Made by a program: the position numbers and the translations under genes. A stretch of 64,000 bases of DNA from Zhengitettix transpicula. Lineage: Eukaryota > Arthropoda > Insecta > Orthoptera > Tetrigidae. Under the pieces are notes generated by a model, which had not been told where the DNA came from, made no database searches, and saw nothing but the letters and a program-made list of their open reading frames with translations. Location: positions 134,559,600-134,623,599 of the forward strand of contig CM073590.1 in NCBI GenBank assembly GCA_037074705.1. The letters run 5' to 3'. Positions 1 to 11,315 of this stretch are shown here, in pieces (position 1 is the first letter of the stretch; each line of letters opens with the position of its first letter).

Positions 1-480
1 AGGTTGGTATTTTAAAGACCTGTCTCTTAAGGCATCGGGACAATTTTTCACTCTCAGAAGGTACTGAGAGAATCTCTGAAACCCTTAAGGAATTAGGTGA
101 CTCTTTTTGACTCGCTTAACTTTTTGGAACTTTTTTGATTTTATAAAGTGAGTATTTTTGATTCTCCTATTCTACCGGGAGTGTTTTTAACTCTCTTAAG
201 GAACCAAAACTAATTTTGACTAACTTTCTACTCCCTAATTATTGTTTGATAATTCTGATTATTTTAAGGTACAGGGAGTGTCTTTCACTCTTAGTGGTAC
301 TGGTAGTATTTTTTACTCTTCAGTTACATGAAAATTTCACTCGCTTAGGGCACCGGGAGTTTAATTAAATCTTTTAAGGTAGTACGAGTATTTCTGACTG
401 TATTACGGTACCGAGTATATTTTTCAAAGAGTATTTTTGATAATATTTGGCAGCGGAAGTTTCTCTAAAGGGTTATGATG
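1..480 (+). repeat. Degenerate minisatellite, unit about 30 bp
   Basis: The stretch repeats a phrase close to CTTAAGGTACCGGGAGTATT followed by TTTGACTC, with many substitutions and small indels, roughly every 28-35 bases. Recognisable units begin near 26, 87, 195, 265, 340, 376 and 405. The same unit occurs on the minus strand at about 54810-54900, so it belongs to a dispersed element rather than to this locus. Confidence 0.6.
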
Positions 481-588
481 AAATTAGCATTCCCTCTGCA
501 TAGGTAGGTTAAATCACGTTTTTACTAATAGATTAATGTGGAATTAAATACTTTTTCGGGCTTTGATAAATTCTGGGTATCTAGCTAG
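1..588 (+). mobile_element. Helitron-like element, 3' part (runs in from the left edge)
   Basis: Seen: a degenerate minisatellite (1-480) is followed by AT-rich DNA and a terminus reading TTCGGGC...TTCTGGGTAT then CTAG at 585-588, followed by T. Known: animal Helitrons commonly end in a GC hairpin followed by CTRR and insert between A and T. The element at 54568-55958 on the minus strand has the same order: the same minisatellite unit, then a CCGGG-rich terminus ending TTAG/T. No Rep/helicase coding sequence is visible, so this would be a non-autonomous copy. The 5' part lies outside the window. Confidence 0.45.
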
Positions 589-2757
589 TAAATAATAAAT
601 AAGTTTCCGAATACATTAGACAGATGTTATAAGACTGAAACGGACTACACCACAAATTATCCTAGTTACTTACACAGTGTCGTAGGCAGAGCAAGAATTC
701 ATAACTCAGTTTCAATATACTTTGATAACTGCCACAGAAATGTAGATGTTGTATTATTGAAGTTTTAAGATGAAAGTGAAAATCTCTGTTTAGAAAGCTC
801 CTGTTGCTTTGTTTATCCTGTAACTTAAATAGAATATTCGTGAGCCGTGAAGACCCATGCTGTCCTTGAATTGTCAAACTCAGTGAAGTAAATGTTGGCA
901 TATGTTTAATTTGGACTCGTCATGCCGGTGGTGAATAGGAGCCCGCGCGTGCTGAAGGAGCCATTTGCGTCACGTACTCGGGGCACCAGGGCCTGTCTGC
1001 CTGCCTCAACCAACCTCAACTCTCACACACTCGCTCCTCGCTTCTACGTTCCGCTTCGCACGAACCATTACACATCACAATCGTCTCACAGCGTGCTCTC
1101 TCTCTCTCTCTATCTCCACGAGTCTTGGTCAACCTGCTCATTTATAATTGAATGTTCCTAAAAGCCTGCCCTTCTTTTCCTGCATTTATAAGTTTACAGA
1201 GATCACTTGGTCTTGGAGTGGATTGATGTCCCTATCATTGACAGATTTATGTCAACACTTTTAAGTTACAAAGAGAAGAAATACGAATGAATTAGGTTAT
1301 ACGAAAATGTTGTTTTTTAAAAGCGCATTTATTTCCATCATTTGTTCCAATCGTGTGTTTTTCATTTTATAAATTTTAAATAACATATTTTAAATTTAGG
1401 TGCTCAGTGAAGTAAACAATTAACCTAGTTCATAACTGATTTTCATACTACCAAAACCATATTGTTACGTCATCACCTGGAGTCTGATTCCAAAGAATCA
1501 TTTATATCCACGTGTTAGCGAGAAACATCAAATATGAAAATATTGGACAACTCAACCACAACATTGCTCATAATAATCTTCGTGATTATATAGATCAAAT
1601 TAGAAATATAAATAAAAAACTAAATTCGTTTGACTAGTTCCTATAGAATTTACTGGTTCGCATGACGTTGATATTTACAATTTTTCTGTCTTTTCAATGA
1701 CTGTTCTTGAATTTAAATAATGCATCCTTATGTTATTGGGAAGCAATGCATTTTTAATTATTTTATTTTCACAGCAGTTATACATTTGGTGTAGGGAAAA
1801 TTGTGAGAAACTCTTTTCTTAAAATATAAAAACTTTGACGAGCATTGATTTTCTTCGAAAAAAGGATAAATGAGCGGGTTTCATTTACGACTTAGCAATA
1901 TCCTCTTCTTATCTTTACGATTTTCATAAAGAGCGCGCGATAATGGTGCATCGGCGTTATTGTGTAAGGTTGGAATAAATCTTGTTTTTCATTGAAACTC
2001 AAGTTATTATGTAAACTTTGATATAACAATTATTCTCAATGTTAAATTAAGTTCGTTTGAAATCACTCAATATTATGGGGGAATAAGAAAAATAAAATAA
2101 ATCCCTGAAATATTCTGTCGCAAAAATGTTTATTTTCAATATTGTTGCATTGTGAATATTTTAATTTATGCGTGTATTTTATAAAAGTATATATTTCTTC
2201 CTGCTCTGCAATCAGATTAATAAAAAGTATCTGACGTTTCACATGAAAAGAGAGCGTATTAGGTATTTTCATTACGGTAGGAAAATAAAGTCTCTGCTTG
2301 CTGAAGTCATTTTATCGTCTTATTTAGTTGGAATAATTTGTTCATCGAAATGAAAGCAATTCAAAATACTGATGCGCCTTATGATATCGACTGATAAGTA
2401 GAAGAAACATTGTGCTGGTTCTCTTTTCAATATTGTCTGTATTTGCCAGTTGTTACTAATATGAAGGTGATTGACTTTGTTCTTGTAATTAGTTACAATT
2501 TTTCAAACGGTCCAGTTTTGTGTGTGTATTCAAAATAACAAATACACGAATAAATACTATTCCTTCAGTTTGTGTCTTTCGAGTTACGTAAACACAAGTA
2601 TGACTCATTTCTTTGGCACGTTCTGTATACTTGTCATGAGGATTCATTTTTGTCATACCCAACGTAAATTTTCCATTTAATTAATTTTATATTTCTACAA
2701 ACCATCTACTGCTTATCGGCCCATTGTAATGTACATATGTCTTTATTAGATGAGGAC
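589..2757. other. AT-rich stretch without recognisable genes
   Basis: No convincing coding region or transposon was found. At about 920-1165 there is a GC-richer patch with overlapping open frames of 79 and 60 codons ending in a CT-rich run (1097-1120). It has no recognisable motif and is probably non-coding. The rest is AT-rich with short chance ORFs. Confidence 0.5.
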
Positions 2758-3001
2758 TAATTAGATAAAGAAGTCGCCAATTAAAAGAAAAATCTTAAGT
2801 GATAACACAACGTTTCTGCAATCCTTGTTGATTTCGTCAGGTGATTTAAAATCGTTAGAGATGATAGATTGACACCTCACACAAACGAATGACTAACTCA
2901 AACACGTATATCAGAAAATCAATAAGGATTACAGAAACAATGTGCGGTATTTATTTTATCACTAAATTTTTCTGTTAATTGGCAACTTCTTTATCTAATT
3001 A
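2758..3001. mobile_element. Fold-back (palindromic MITE-like) element
   Basis: Seen: the left arm starts TAATTAGATAAAGAAGT and continues to about 2840; the right arm (about 2925-3001) is its reverse complement, ending ACTTCTTTATCTAATTA. The arms are about 75-80 bp with roughly 80% match around a 90-bp centre. Both arms contain the phrase that reads GTATTTATTTTATCACT on the right arm. Related arms occur near 26.5, 40.5, 45.2/46.1, 52.8 and 56.1 kb. It codes for nothing. The superfamily cannot be assigned without a clear target duplication. Confidence 0.65.
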
Positions 3002-3446
3002 CTTTAATATGATGTAGACGAAATTAATATGATGAAAAAATATACGAAAAACACCAATACTTGTTTACATAACCGTGTTGTAGCCACTTTCAATATTATT
3101 TCTTTGTTTTTATCAAACACATCACAATCACTTTGTAAATATACGAGCCATAGATACCACAACTCACTCACCTCAGACACTACCCAAATAACTCAGAAAT
3201 ATACAAATTTGAATTAATTATCATACACGGGTATCATTATACTTATAACTTTTAGGTTTTGAAATGTAGCTGGAATTAAAATCAGAGCAAGAATTTATGT
3301 AAGACAATAATACTTGCTCCCAATCACCTCAATCTATTATTTTTCTCGTTTTCCCTTATTAAAAATTTTTATATCCCAATTTCGTCCTAATTTTGAAGGA
3401 ATTTCAATTATCCATTATTTACTGATCTACTAATACACTTTCCTTA

Positions 3447-3641
3447 TTGACACAAAAATCACAAGAACTAATGGACACATACAGAAAACATTATATACTA
3501 TACAAAATCTCTTTCTCTGTTTGTAATTCCTGTTACATTTGGCAAACTAAAAGGCAACTTAATACCCGTATCAAAGAACAAATTTCTAATATCCAACTTC
3601 TCATTAATTTATGCTTATATTCATATTTTGTCTCAAAGTAG
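3447..3641 (+). pseudogene. Penelope-like element remnant, GIY-YIG endonuclease part
   Basis: The 64-codon open frame contains ILYKISFSVCNSCYIWQTKR followed by QLNTRIKEQISNIQ. This matches the usual layout of the C-terminal GIY-YIG endonuclease of Penelope-like retroelements: YKI, then a C..C pair, then a YIGQT-like block and a TRIKEH-like block. Here the block reads YIWQT, with W in place of the usual G, and RIKEQ replaces RIKEH. Only about 60 residues are recognisable. The reverse transcriptase part is not visible upstream, so it is a decayed fragment. A chance match is unlikely but not excluded. Confidence 0.55.
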
Positions 3642-3849
3642 ATGTTATATGAATCCTGCATCATTCGCAGCACGTTTTTTCCGAGTCCCAAGCCAAATAA
3701 AATTTTAACAAGAAACAGTAAAAAACTTTTATTATGTATTGAGGCTTGTCTTGATTTAGAAAATGGTTCTTTGACATGAAAATATTTACTGAAACATGTT
3801 CACGCTATACGATAAAATATAATTATTCTTGAGTTACGTTCAAAATCAT

Positions 3850-4326
3850 AAGTAATATACTTAGGAATTTACATGGACCAGAGACTTATCTGGAAGACTC
3901 ATATAAATACCAAAAAGGAAACATCTTAAATTCAAAGAAATGAGCTGGCTAATTGGAAAGAAATCACAGTTATCCCTAGAAAATAAAGTTCTCCTGTATA
4001 AAGCCATTTTGAAACCAATTTGGACTTCCCGCATTCAATTATGAGGTCGCACAAAACCGTCCAACACTAAAATCCTGCAGCGTTTCCAGTCGAAGAAAAG
4101 CATGCTGACAAACGCTCCTTGGTACGCGAACAATCAAACACTCCACGAAGACCTGAGGATTCCATATGTAACCAGCGAAATTAGAGGATTAGCAACTGCC
4201 TACAACCTCACTCTCGTGGGTCACGAAAACGATCTCGTACATCAGCTAGCCCAAGAACCAGTCGCACCAAGAAGATTAAAAGTACAATGGCCAAATGATC
4301 TCATTCCTCCGTCCAAGGAGGCCTAA
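3850..4326 (+). pseudogene. Jockey-type non-LTR reverse transcriptase, C-terminal remnant
   Basis: Translation gives YLGIYMDQRLIWKTHIN near 3858, then LENKVLLYKAILKPIW near 3975, then ILQRFQSKKSMLTNAPWY (about 4071-4125) and LRIPYVTSEIRGLATAYN. This is the ordered set of landmarks downstream of the polymerase core in insect jockey-like elements: YLG, W..HI, LLYKAILKPIW, NAPWY, then a DL.IP block. The frame is broken by stops and a shift near 3925-4040; the last 74 codons (4102-4326) are open and end at the natural C-terminus. The catalytic YADD region and ORF1 are absent, as expected for a 5'-truncated LINE copy. Orientation is plus. Confidence 0.8.
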
Positions 4327-4387
4327 CGGCTTTATTTGAGAGTAACGTCAATGGACGACTTCCCCTCATATCATAATTATGTGACAC

Positions 4388-4957
4388 GATTTGCTTTACG
4401 AATAGAATACTTAAATGTACTCTTTCAGTATTGCAGGATATAATTGTCCCTCAGTCTTCAGACATTACGAAAGATTAAATTCATGAAATTATTAGCTAGA
4501 TTCACAATGTAAACAAATGGTCGCCATATTGGAGTCACTAATATGGCACGAAAATTAAACTTACATTTTCCACAAGGATCGTAAAGTATTTCGTATTGTT
4601 TTTTTATTATCATTCGATGGAGTAGTACTGTATAAAATTATACTTTTTATGCAATGAGAAAATCTCTGATTTATTTCATTACGGAAAAGTAATTATTTCC
4701 TTTGTTCGTAACGTCTCTCTCTCTCTCTCGTGTGACGCTTTGGTATCTTGGCGCGCAGTAATTTAACACAAAATTATCACGCTTTTCAATAATAATTCTT
4801 TCCACATTTACGCTAGTGGTTTCTCACCCCCACAGTACCGTTTCTCGTTTATTTTAAGAATATGTGTACCAAGTCTCGTTACATTCTGTCCACGCGTTTA
4901 AATTTGTATAAAGATTATAAATAAATATAAATATACATCCTTTTTTATTATATACAT
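4388..4957 (+). repeat. Unclassified ~0.55-kb dispersed repeat, copy 1
   Basis: This stretch aligns along its length with 24537-25078 (same orientation) and with 63745-64000 (opposite orientation). Shared landmarks in order are CAGACATTACGAAAGATTAA, CGCCATATTGGAGTCA, GGATCGTAAAGTATTTCGT, GCGCAGTAATTTAACA, TTCTTTCCAC and CACGCGTTTAAAT, ending near TTTTTATTATATA. By eye about 80% of positions match. No protein is encoded. A transposon-derived non-autonomous element or LINE 3' tail is likely, class unknown. Confidence 0.75.
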
Positions 4958-5876
4958 AAGATTAGGTTGTAAATATGCAAATAAATTTTAAAATAATTTC
5001 TATAGCAAAGGAGCCTCTGAAAAAGTATTCATATATTAAAAATTTAGTATTTGTGGTAGATGTTACCACAATAATATTGTTCTTGATGGGTCGTTGAATG
5101 CAATATGTTTTTATAAATGGATCAATTAATTTTACGGATGTTTTTTTCACAGCCAAGGCCTTTTTTGTGCTTTGCGTAACACCGAACTGAAAACACAATT
5201 ATATAAGCGTCCAATAGTTACTATTTCGTAGTCTTATTTACAATTTTTTTAACTGTAAAAACTACATAAAATTATTTATGGAAGTGTGTTTAGATGTATA
5301 CAGTACGGTTAAGTATGTTATTTGGTCAGAAAGGAAAGTGTGCGGATGTATGCATGTAGGAAGGCTGTAGTTGAGAATAGTTGCGTCACAGTCGCGTGGC
5401 AGGTCCTGCAGATGCCCGGTGCTGTACATGCCGACACGTTCTGCGGTGCAGATAAACACAGTAGCCACCTACGGCTAAACTGCGTTGCGTACGTCGTTTA
5501 GAGCAAGTTTTTGGAGGCCCCTTCACCTTCACAGCCAGAGAAACGAAAGCAGCACTGTCTCACCAAATCATCATCATAATCAACTAACCAAATCTGTAGC
5601 GTATGGGAAGGCCCTCGTCACATTAACCTGATTGTTTTCCTTTCACAAACCTCATGATTTATAAGGAATACTGGGTGCGAAAGAAAAAACACTCTTATTG
5701 TATCGGACGTGGGCTTATAATGTTCACTATAATTATTTAAACGGGTTCTAATTTAACTTCACAGTTGGTGTTACAACAACTCAAGAGTCTTGACAGGACC
5801 TTTCGGTTAAGACAAACAAAGTTTTTATCTATGTGAAGCATAGAAAACAATTTAAGTGTCATTATATTTCGTACCT
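4958..5876. other. No recognisable feature
   Basis: AT-rich DNA. A slightly GC-richer patch near 5340-5560 carries only a short minus-strand open frame (5262-5468) with no known motif. Confidence 0.4.
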
Positions 5877-5960
5877 GGATAGGTCAGATGGGAGAGAACC
5901 TACGTAGCAAGTGGAATTCCGGGTTCGATTTCCGGTCCGGTAAAGATTTTTCCATCATGA
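5877..5960 (+). repeat. tRNA-derived SINE head
   Basis: AGGTCAGATGGGAGAG (about 5881-5896) resembles a polymerase III A box and GGGTTCGATTTCC (5931-5943) an almost perfect B box, followed by GGTAAAGATTTTTCCATCATG. The copies at 11213-11315 and 34335-34472 share the B box and the following AGATTTTTCC-type sequence. No cloverleaf or proper acceptor stem is formed, so this is a SINE promoter and not a tRNA gene. The tail is not delimited. Confidence 0.55.
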
Positions 5961-6269
5961 TCTTTTAATTTATTTAGAATTTAGTTACAATAAATTATGT
6001 TTAATATGTGAATACAATATGTATATATACATTATAATAAACTATAACTGTATGGAAAGAAAAAAATGTTTAGTTTATGCACGTCTTCAAAATATTGTTA
6101 TACTACAGAATATAGACAAGTCCAACTTGTTTTCAACAAATGAAATTGAATGGTGATTCAGTAGATGTAGATGAAAATTGAAAAAATCAATAAACATTTA
6201 CGTTTATTAAGTAAAATCATAATAACCAAGAGATCGTAATAAAATTCAACTTAACGAATGGTAAATTAA

Positions 6270-6505
6270 AAACCCTTTAGTAGTCCTCAAATAATATAAA
6301 ACAGGAGGTTTCAGCTTTATCCTAAGAAATATTCATCTGTTAATTATATAAAATTTCACAGTGTTTACAACATATCATGCCAAAATTTCGCCAGAGCGTG
6401 GCATTCTCCTTAAGTATAATTTTTATATAAGTATCAGATGAATATGGCTTAGGATAAAGCCGAAAGCTTCTGTTTTATATTATTTGAGAATTATGAAAGC
6501 TCTTT
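6270..6505. mobile_element. Fold-back MITE-like element with ~60-70-bp inverted repeats
   Basis: The left arm CTCAAATAATATAAAACAG...TTTATCCTAAG...ATATTCATCTG (6286-6340) is mirrored on the right as CAGATGAATATGGCTTAGGA...CTGTTTTATATTATTTGAG (to about 6489). The match extends weakly outward to about 6270 and 6505. The centre is about 90 bp and non-coding. No clear flanking duplication was identified. Confidence 0.7.
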
Positions 6506-6694
6506 TACATTTATCAGTCATTTTATCAAATGTCTTTATTCTGAATTTCACTTAACTTGGAAAATAATCGGGAACCGCTGATAAGGTTACGCGAAGAAGC
6601 ATAAAACTACTAAACAGTAGGTCTAACATGAACCACTTTGAAAGTAAATAAACAAATGAGAGAATTAAAAGTCACGTTCTAGTCACCTACTCTG

Positions 6695-6880
6695 CCGGCC
6701 TTCTGTGGTCTAGTTACCAGCGTCATTGCATCGCATTACCTCACAGACGTTCCGAGTTTTAATCCCTGCATGGGCATTGATGTTTGAGCTCGTTCTGGTC
6801 ACGAAAACTGGGGTTATGGCTCGTCTTGATAGGCAAAGGTCCCTAAATGGTCTGTCGATCCAAGGAGTAGTAGTCACTTA
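6695..6880 (+). repeat. Possible SINE-like sequence
   Basis: TGGTCTAGTTACCAGCG followed by TTCCGAGTTTTAATCCCTGC resembles degenerate A and B boxes, and the downstream part is GC-richer than its surroundings. It is weaker than the other SINE heads and could be an unrelated diverged repeat. Confidence 0.3.
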
Positions 6881-9800
6881 CTATAAATTTTCAAACGTTT
6901 AATTAATCTAATCTGTTTTCCAGTTATGACTTGAATAGAGAGTCATGATACGGAGTAGTATAACACATTTAACACACAAGAAAAATAGGTGTTATATCTA
7001 AATTATGTTACGTTTGAAAACAATTACATAAACGTAAATTTGATTTCATTATATGTTGGATTATTATATTTCAGATTACTGATAGAACGGCAATACTTTA
7101 ATATTCGGGTGTTTTCCTATTTTAGCTTACAAAATTATGCAGCTTCGACAATTGTATTTATTATTCTGCATATTTATTTTACGACTGATTCTACAAAATG
7201 ATGTCCCAAAGAAGGTACTCAAGAATTGTGTTTCAAATTAATTGTCCAGAGTCAATTCAAATACTTTTGGACTCATCGCGAGACCCTAGTTTCTGATGTC
7301 ATGAAAACTCATTCTTCTTGTTGGTATTTTAGGAGCATGAATAAATGGTGGAGATATTCAGATAAAAACAAAGACGTATATAATTCACTCCTTTTTGTGA
7401 CACAGTAAAGTTATGGAAAGATGAACTCTGCTTATACTGACATAAGCAATATAACTCTTACATCCACAATAAACAGTTACGTTTAACGAATGAAAGTTTA
7501 TGTGGAGACTGTTCTTAGGTGACTGTATCGGAGTAGAGCTGTCAAGACACGACATAATGTGCCAGCAGTTAAACACCCACTACAACTCAATGCGGTGTGG
7601 GTGGATTGTAGTTCGTTAAGATTTCAGTCCCGATTGCGAAAGAACTCCCCATGAAACCTTTCCTATTTTCATCTCTAGTATGCGAACATTTATCAATATT
7701 AAATTATGTTCAGACGAATACATTGAAGAAATTAAGTTTACATAACATTCTAAATTCTCTACAAAGGCAACAGACTTAAGCCATATAAAAATATCGACCA
7801 GTTAACACTTTTAGAATTGTTACGATTAGAACCCATTTCGATTGCTTTGAGTAAAATATTTTTCAGTTGTTCGTTTTTTATTTGATTATATATTTTCTAA
7901 TTTCTGAAATAAGCATTGTAAGAATATTATATCCCAGTGAATCGATTTTGTTCTTCAACAGGACATTACATTGGTTACGTTAACAGAGGCTGCGCAGGGG
8001 ACGAAACGTAACAAACAGGTCCCGAGATTCTATCGAGTAAGTGAAAGAGTCCTCAATTACAAGAGGCGAATGTATACCATATCTGATTGGTGGCTTTCGC
8101 TGCTTCCAGTCTGTTCTACCGAACTACAACCGAGAATACTAATTCTGTCTGCATCTAATTTTCCTTCCTTAACTGACAGCTGTCGGAAGCTGTCTCGCTT
8201 TCAGCCGAGCAATGGATAGCAGTTAACTTATTGTATCACGAGGAATTATTTTCTCAACAAAGTTAAACAGTATTCTCTTTCACGGCTGCATGACAGCTAT
8301 ATATTAATTTTTTGGTTTTTATTTTAAACGGGTGTGTGTAATGTTATCTATATAAAGCTTACCTAATTTTCTTTTAACGGAGACACTAACATTAAATTTC
8401 TTTATATTGGATACATCAATGACTCGGACTATTTTATGTTCTTATTTGAAGCATTGACTTTCTCCCCGAGTTTAATTGGTATTTATCTACTTAAGAGTTT
8501 ATTTTTTATATATTATTTGAATTACGTAGTGTAAAACATTAAGAATAAAACAGTGTACTACAAATAATATAAGTTAAATAACCGACTTTATATCACACAA
8601 TGCGAATTTTATTTCTTGTATAAAGATTAGAACGAATAATACACACATAAATATTTGAATTGTCAAATGTCTTAACAAGATTAATGATACGTTTTCATGG
8701 TGAAGGGCTTGAAAACACAATGTAACAACATTCCGCGGATTAATAATAAAGTGGACAAACTGGCTTTACACTTCAGAGCTAGCTAAAGGGCATCTTTCTT
8801 CCACCAAATTTAAAGCTCTCAGGCGCAGATAACAGGTAGAGCTCCCAACTTAGCTGTAAATAGAATCACAGGAACAGACACGGCTTCCAGCAGCGTTCAT
8901 CTACAACCACGGCCTTTCTCCGTGTTCAGTCTACACGCCCGATATCATTCAAAACCAACGTCGAAAACTCCCTACATGTCATTCAGGAAGAAGATTTTAT
9001 GGAAGTAATTACTTCTCCTTTTTAATATATAATATTTTAAATTATAAATGATAATTTATATCAAGTAGTCCATAATTTTATATTCAATTTAGAAAATGAA
9101 TTCTTCAGGCCATCAGGATTTTAAAACTGACTAATTAACTTAAAGTTCAACTTATGACTAGAAAGAAAATATTCTGAATAAAGACTTTTGATTATATTGA
9201 GTTGTTGCACAACATTAATAACATTTAAATTTCATTAATATTCTATACGTCGCTACGAGAAAGATTAGTGTTCCAAACCAGACCTTTTAAATGCAAGGCT
9301 GATTGGTTTCTTTTCGATTATTAATGTTCCTTCATGAGTCCATAGTTTTCTCTTTTTACTTACTGAATTTATTTATTTATTCCAAGGACAATTAATTTTT
9401 GAAATCATTTTTCGACTCTTTCTTGTTTATCTGAGGAAAAGTCACACCATATAAAGCTGCTTTAAATAGAAAAAAAACATGTTAAAATTAAGTATTAGTG
9501 TAATTAAATTATATACATTGATTTAACAAACGACGAGGATCCTACATTTAATTCTCTGATCGCAAGTTATATAAATACGCCATTGTAATGTGAATTTTAG
9601 CAGTGTTAAAATTTCTTGCTTCGTTAGTATTCATATTTATTTTCCATTTTCAAATATAATTTTCTTGTATGAGTTAATGGATTTTAAGAATATGGGCAAA
9701 GCACATATACACCTAACTGTAGTCAGTCGTGATAATATGTTTGTGCAACCGGAGTTTTTGTGCCATTTCATTAAAAGGAAAGCTAAATTTACTGATTATT

Positions 9801-9939
9801 TTATACTTATACCTTAAACATGTATTTATTATATACTAAATACAATGAAAGTATATGTACAAACAAATTTATTTGGGAATAAGGAAAAACGCAGGTGAAT
9901 CTGCGAAGCCTATAAATACATCATATTCGATCGCCGCCA
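6881..9939. other. AT-rich stretch with one GC-richer island
   Basis: No coding gene is supported. At 7971-8219 an 82-codon open frame lies in DNA clearly richer in GC than its flanks, with a donor-like CGAGTAAGTG at about 8034. It has no recognisable domain. Another mild GC patch lies at 8810-8990. The remainder holds only short chance ORFs. Confidence 0.35.
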
Positions 9940-10365
9940 CATGCCGAGGCACCTCGGTCTGTTTAGAGAGGTGTATGTTCCGGGGTCGCAGACCTTGGGC
10001 ATACAGTAAGAGTTGTCCGCTATTCCCATTGGAATAGTCGGCCAGCTGCCTCCTAAACTGGCCAAGGCATGGCGAGGGGTAAGCTGCGACTCCACAGCAA
10101 ACCTCTCTCCCGCCATCGGAAGGACGTGGGACAAATACCAAATGCCCGACCTACCTGATCCAGGTTTTTATAGGGTTTATCCTGCATTACTTTTAGGCGA
10201 ATGCTATAGCCCGGGGGCCCTAGTTAACCCTTGGCTACCTTCCTCCACCCTTCCGCATCCCCCCTTTCAAATCTCTTTCCTATGCTATAAGAGGGGAGTT
10301 GCCACTATGTGGATTACCCTATACATAGCCTGTCTACGCTACCCCCCCCCCTTCCCCCAAAAAAA
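9940..10365 (+). mobile_element. GC-rich dispersed family, 5'-truncated copy
   Basis: It begins inside the element at CCGAGGCACCTCGG and runs through GTATGTTCCGGGGTCGCAG, CCTTGGGCATAC, CGGCCAGCTGCCTCCTAAAC, CCCGGGGGCCCTAGTTAACC and TGCTATAAGAGGGGAGTTGC. It ends at a C-run plus AAAAAAA (10342-10366). The same order is found in at least seven other places in the window. Loss of the 5' end and an A-rich 3' end are typical of LINE-dependent retroposition. Open frames across it (for example 10013-10405) are not shared between copies in a way that argues for a protein. Confidence 0.8.
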
Positions 10366-11212
10366 GACCACATTTACGGCATTCAGGCAAGCCTTAAAAA
10401 TTTAATTATGTTAGAAAATAAGTATATATAATATATATTTGACAAAAATTATATCAAGAATAACAATTATGTCCTACAAAGCCTTCAGGAAATTATTATG
10501 CCAAGGCTGCTCTCCGGCCTGAAGTTCGTCGTGATATGTATGCGTGGTAACCGTTGTATCTGTCAGTAACTAATTTTGTTATGCAAGGAAATTTGGTGTT
10601 TCAGTTTTACATTGACAGGTGGAATTGTAGTCGAATACAGAAATAAGACTATAGGGAAAGGGAAAATATTAGTTGAAAAATCATAGAGGAAATAGTCTTG
10701 TAACTAAACAATACTATAGTAACCTGAAATTGCTGTTTAATTTAATGGAAGACAGAGTTTCTATTTGAATTTTTCTCAAAGAATTCACAGAAAATATTTT
10801 ATGCTGGGAAAGACGATTTAAGAACTGGAAAGCGTTGGGGTTTTTAATAATAAACTTTTTTCATGATTTGTTGGTTAGTATTTGCACAAAAAAAGTGGTG
10901 TGGGAAAATATAACCATACAGACCAAAGGAAAAAGAACAAATTACATGTTGAAAACGTTTGGTTATAAGTCGTATAGTTTTAAAATTATTTAAGTCTTAA
11001 GTTGTAAAAATAATTTATGGTATATTAGTATAAATATTAATCGGAAAATAATATATTTTTCAAAAAAATTATAAATTCTTCGTAGACAAACACTATCATT
11101 ATGAAATAATTTATTCTGACGTATTTTCCCATCGATAATTATAATATTATCTATAACATTCGCGGAAGTAGACTTCATTAGTATTCATTAGTAATATTAT
11201 AGGATTGAATTA
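10366..11212. other. No recognisable feature
   Basis: AT-rich DNA with no ORF of interest and no identified repeat. Confidence 0.4.
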
Positions 11213-11315
11213 TCAGGATGGAAAAATCTCGATCAGACCGAGAATCGAACCGGGGTCTCCCACCTAGTACGCTGGTGATTTACCACTAAGCCATCCGAGT
11301 ACGAGACATCCCCAT
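11213..11315 (-). repeat. tRNA-derived SINE head
   Basis: On the minus strand, ATGGCTTAGTGGTAAATC (A-box-like) is followed about 35 bases on by CCCCGGTTCGATTCTCGG (perfect B box), then AGATTTTTCCATCC, which the copy at 5877 also carries. The spacing is tRNA-like, but the 5' and 3' acceptor strands do not pair, so it is a SINE promoter and not a functional tRNA. Confidence 0.65.

Noticed and set aside
1..480. Telomeric or centromeric satellite
   Set aside because: The array is degenerate, short, and its unit recurs inside a dispersed element at 54.8 kb.
5877..5960. Plus-strand tRNA gene
   Set aside because: Same reasoning: good B box, no complete cloverleaf.
7971..8219. 82-codon frame as a host exon
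   Set aside because: GC-richer than its flanks but without recognisable motifs or a convincing acceptor/donor pair; kept only as a note.
10013..10405. 130-codon open frame as a gene
   Set aside because: It lies within a copy of the GC-rich dispersed repeat and runs out through its C-run and A-tail.
11213..11315. Minus-strand tRNA gene
   Set aside because: A and B boxes are present but acceptor and anticodon stems do not pair; related heads elsewhere show it is a SINE.
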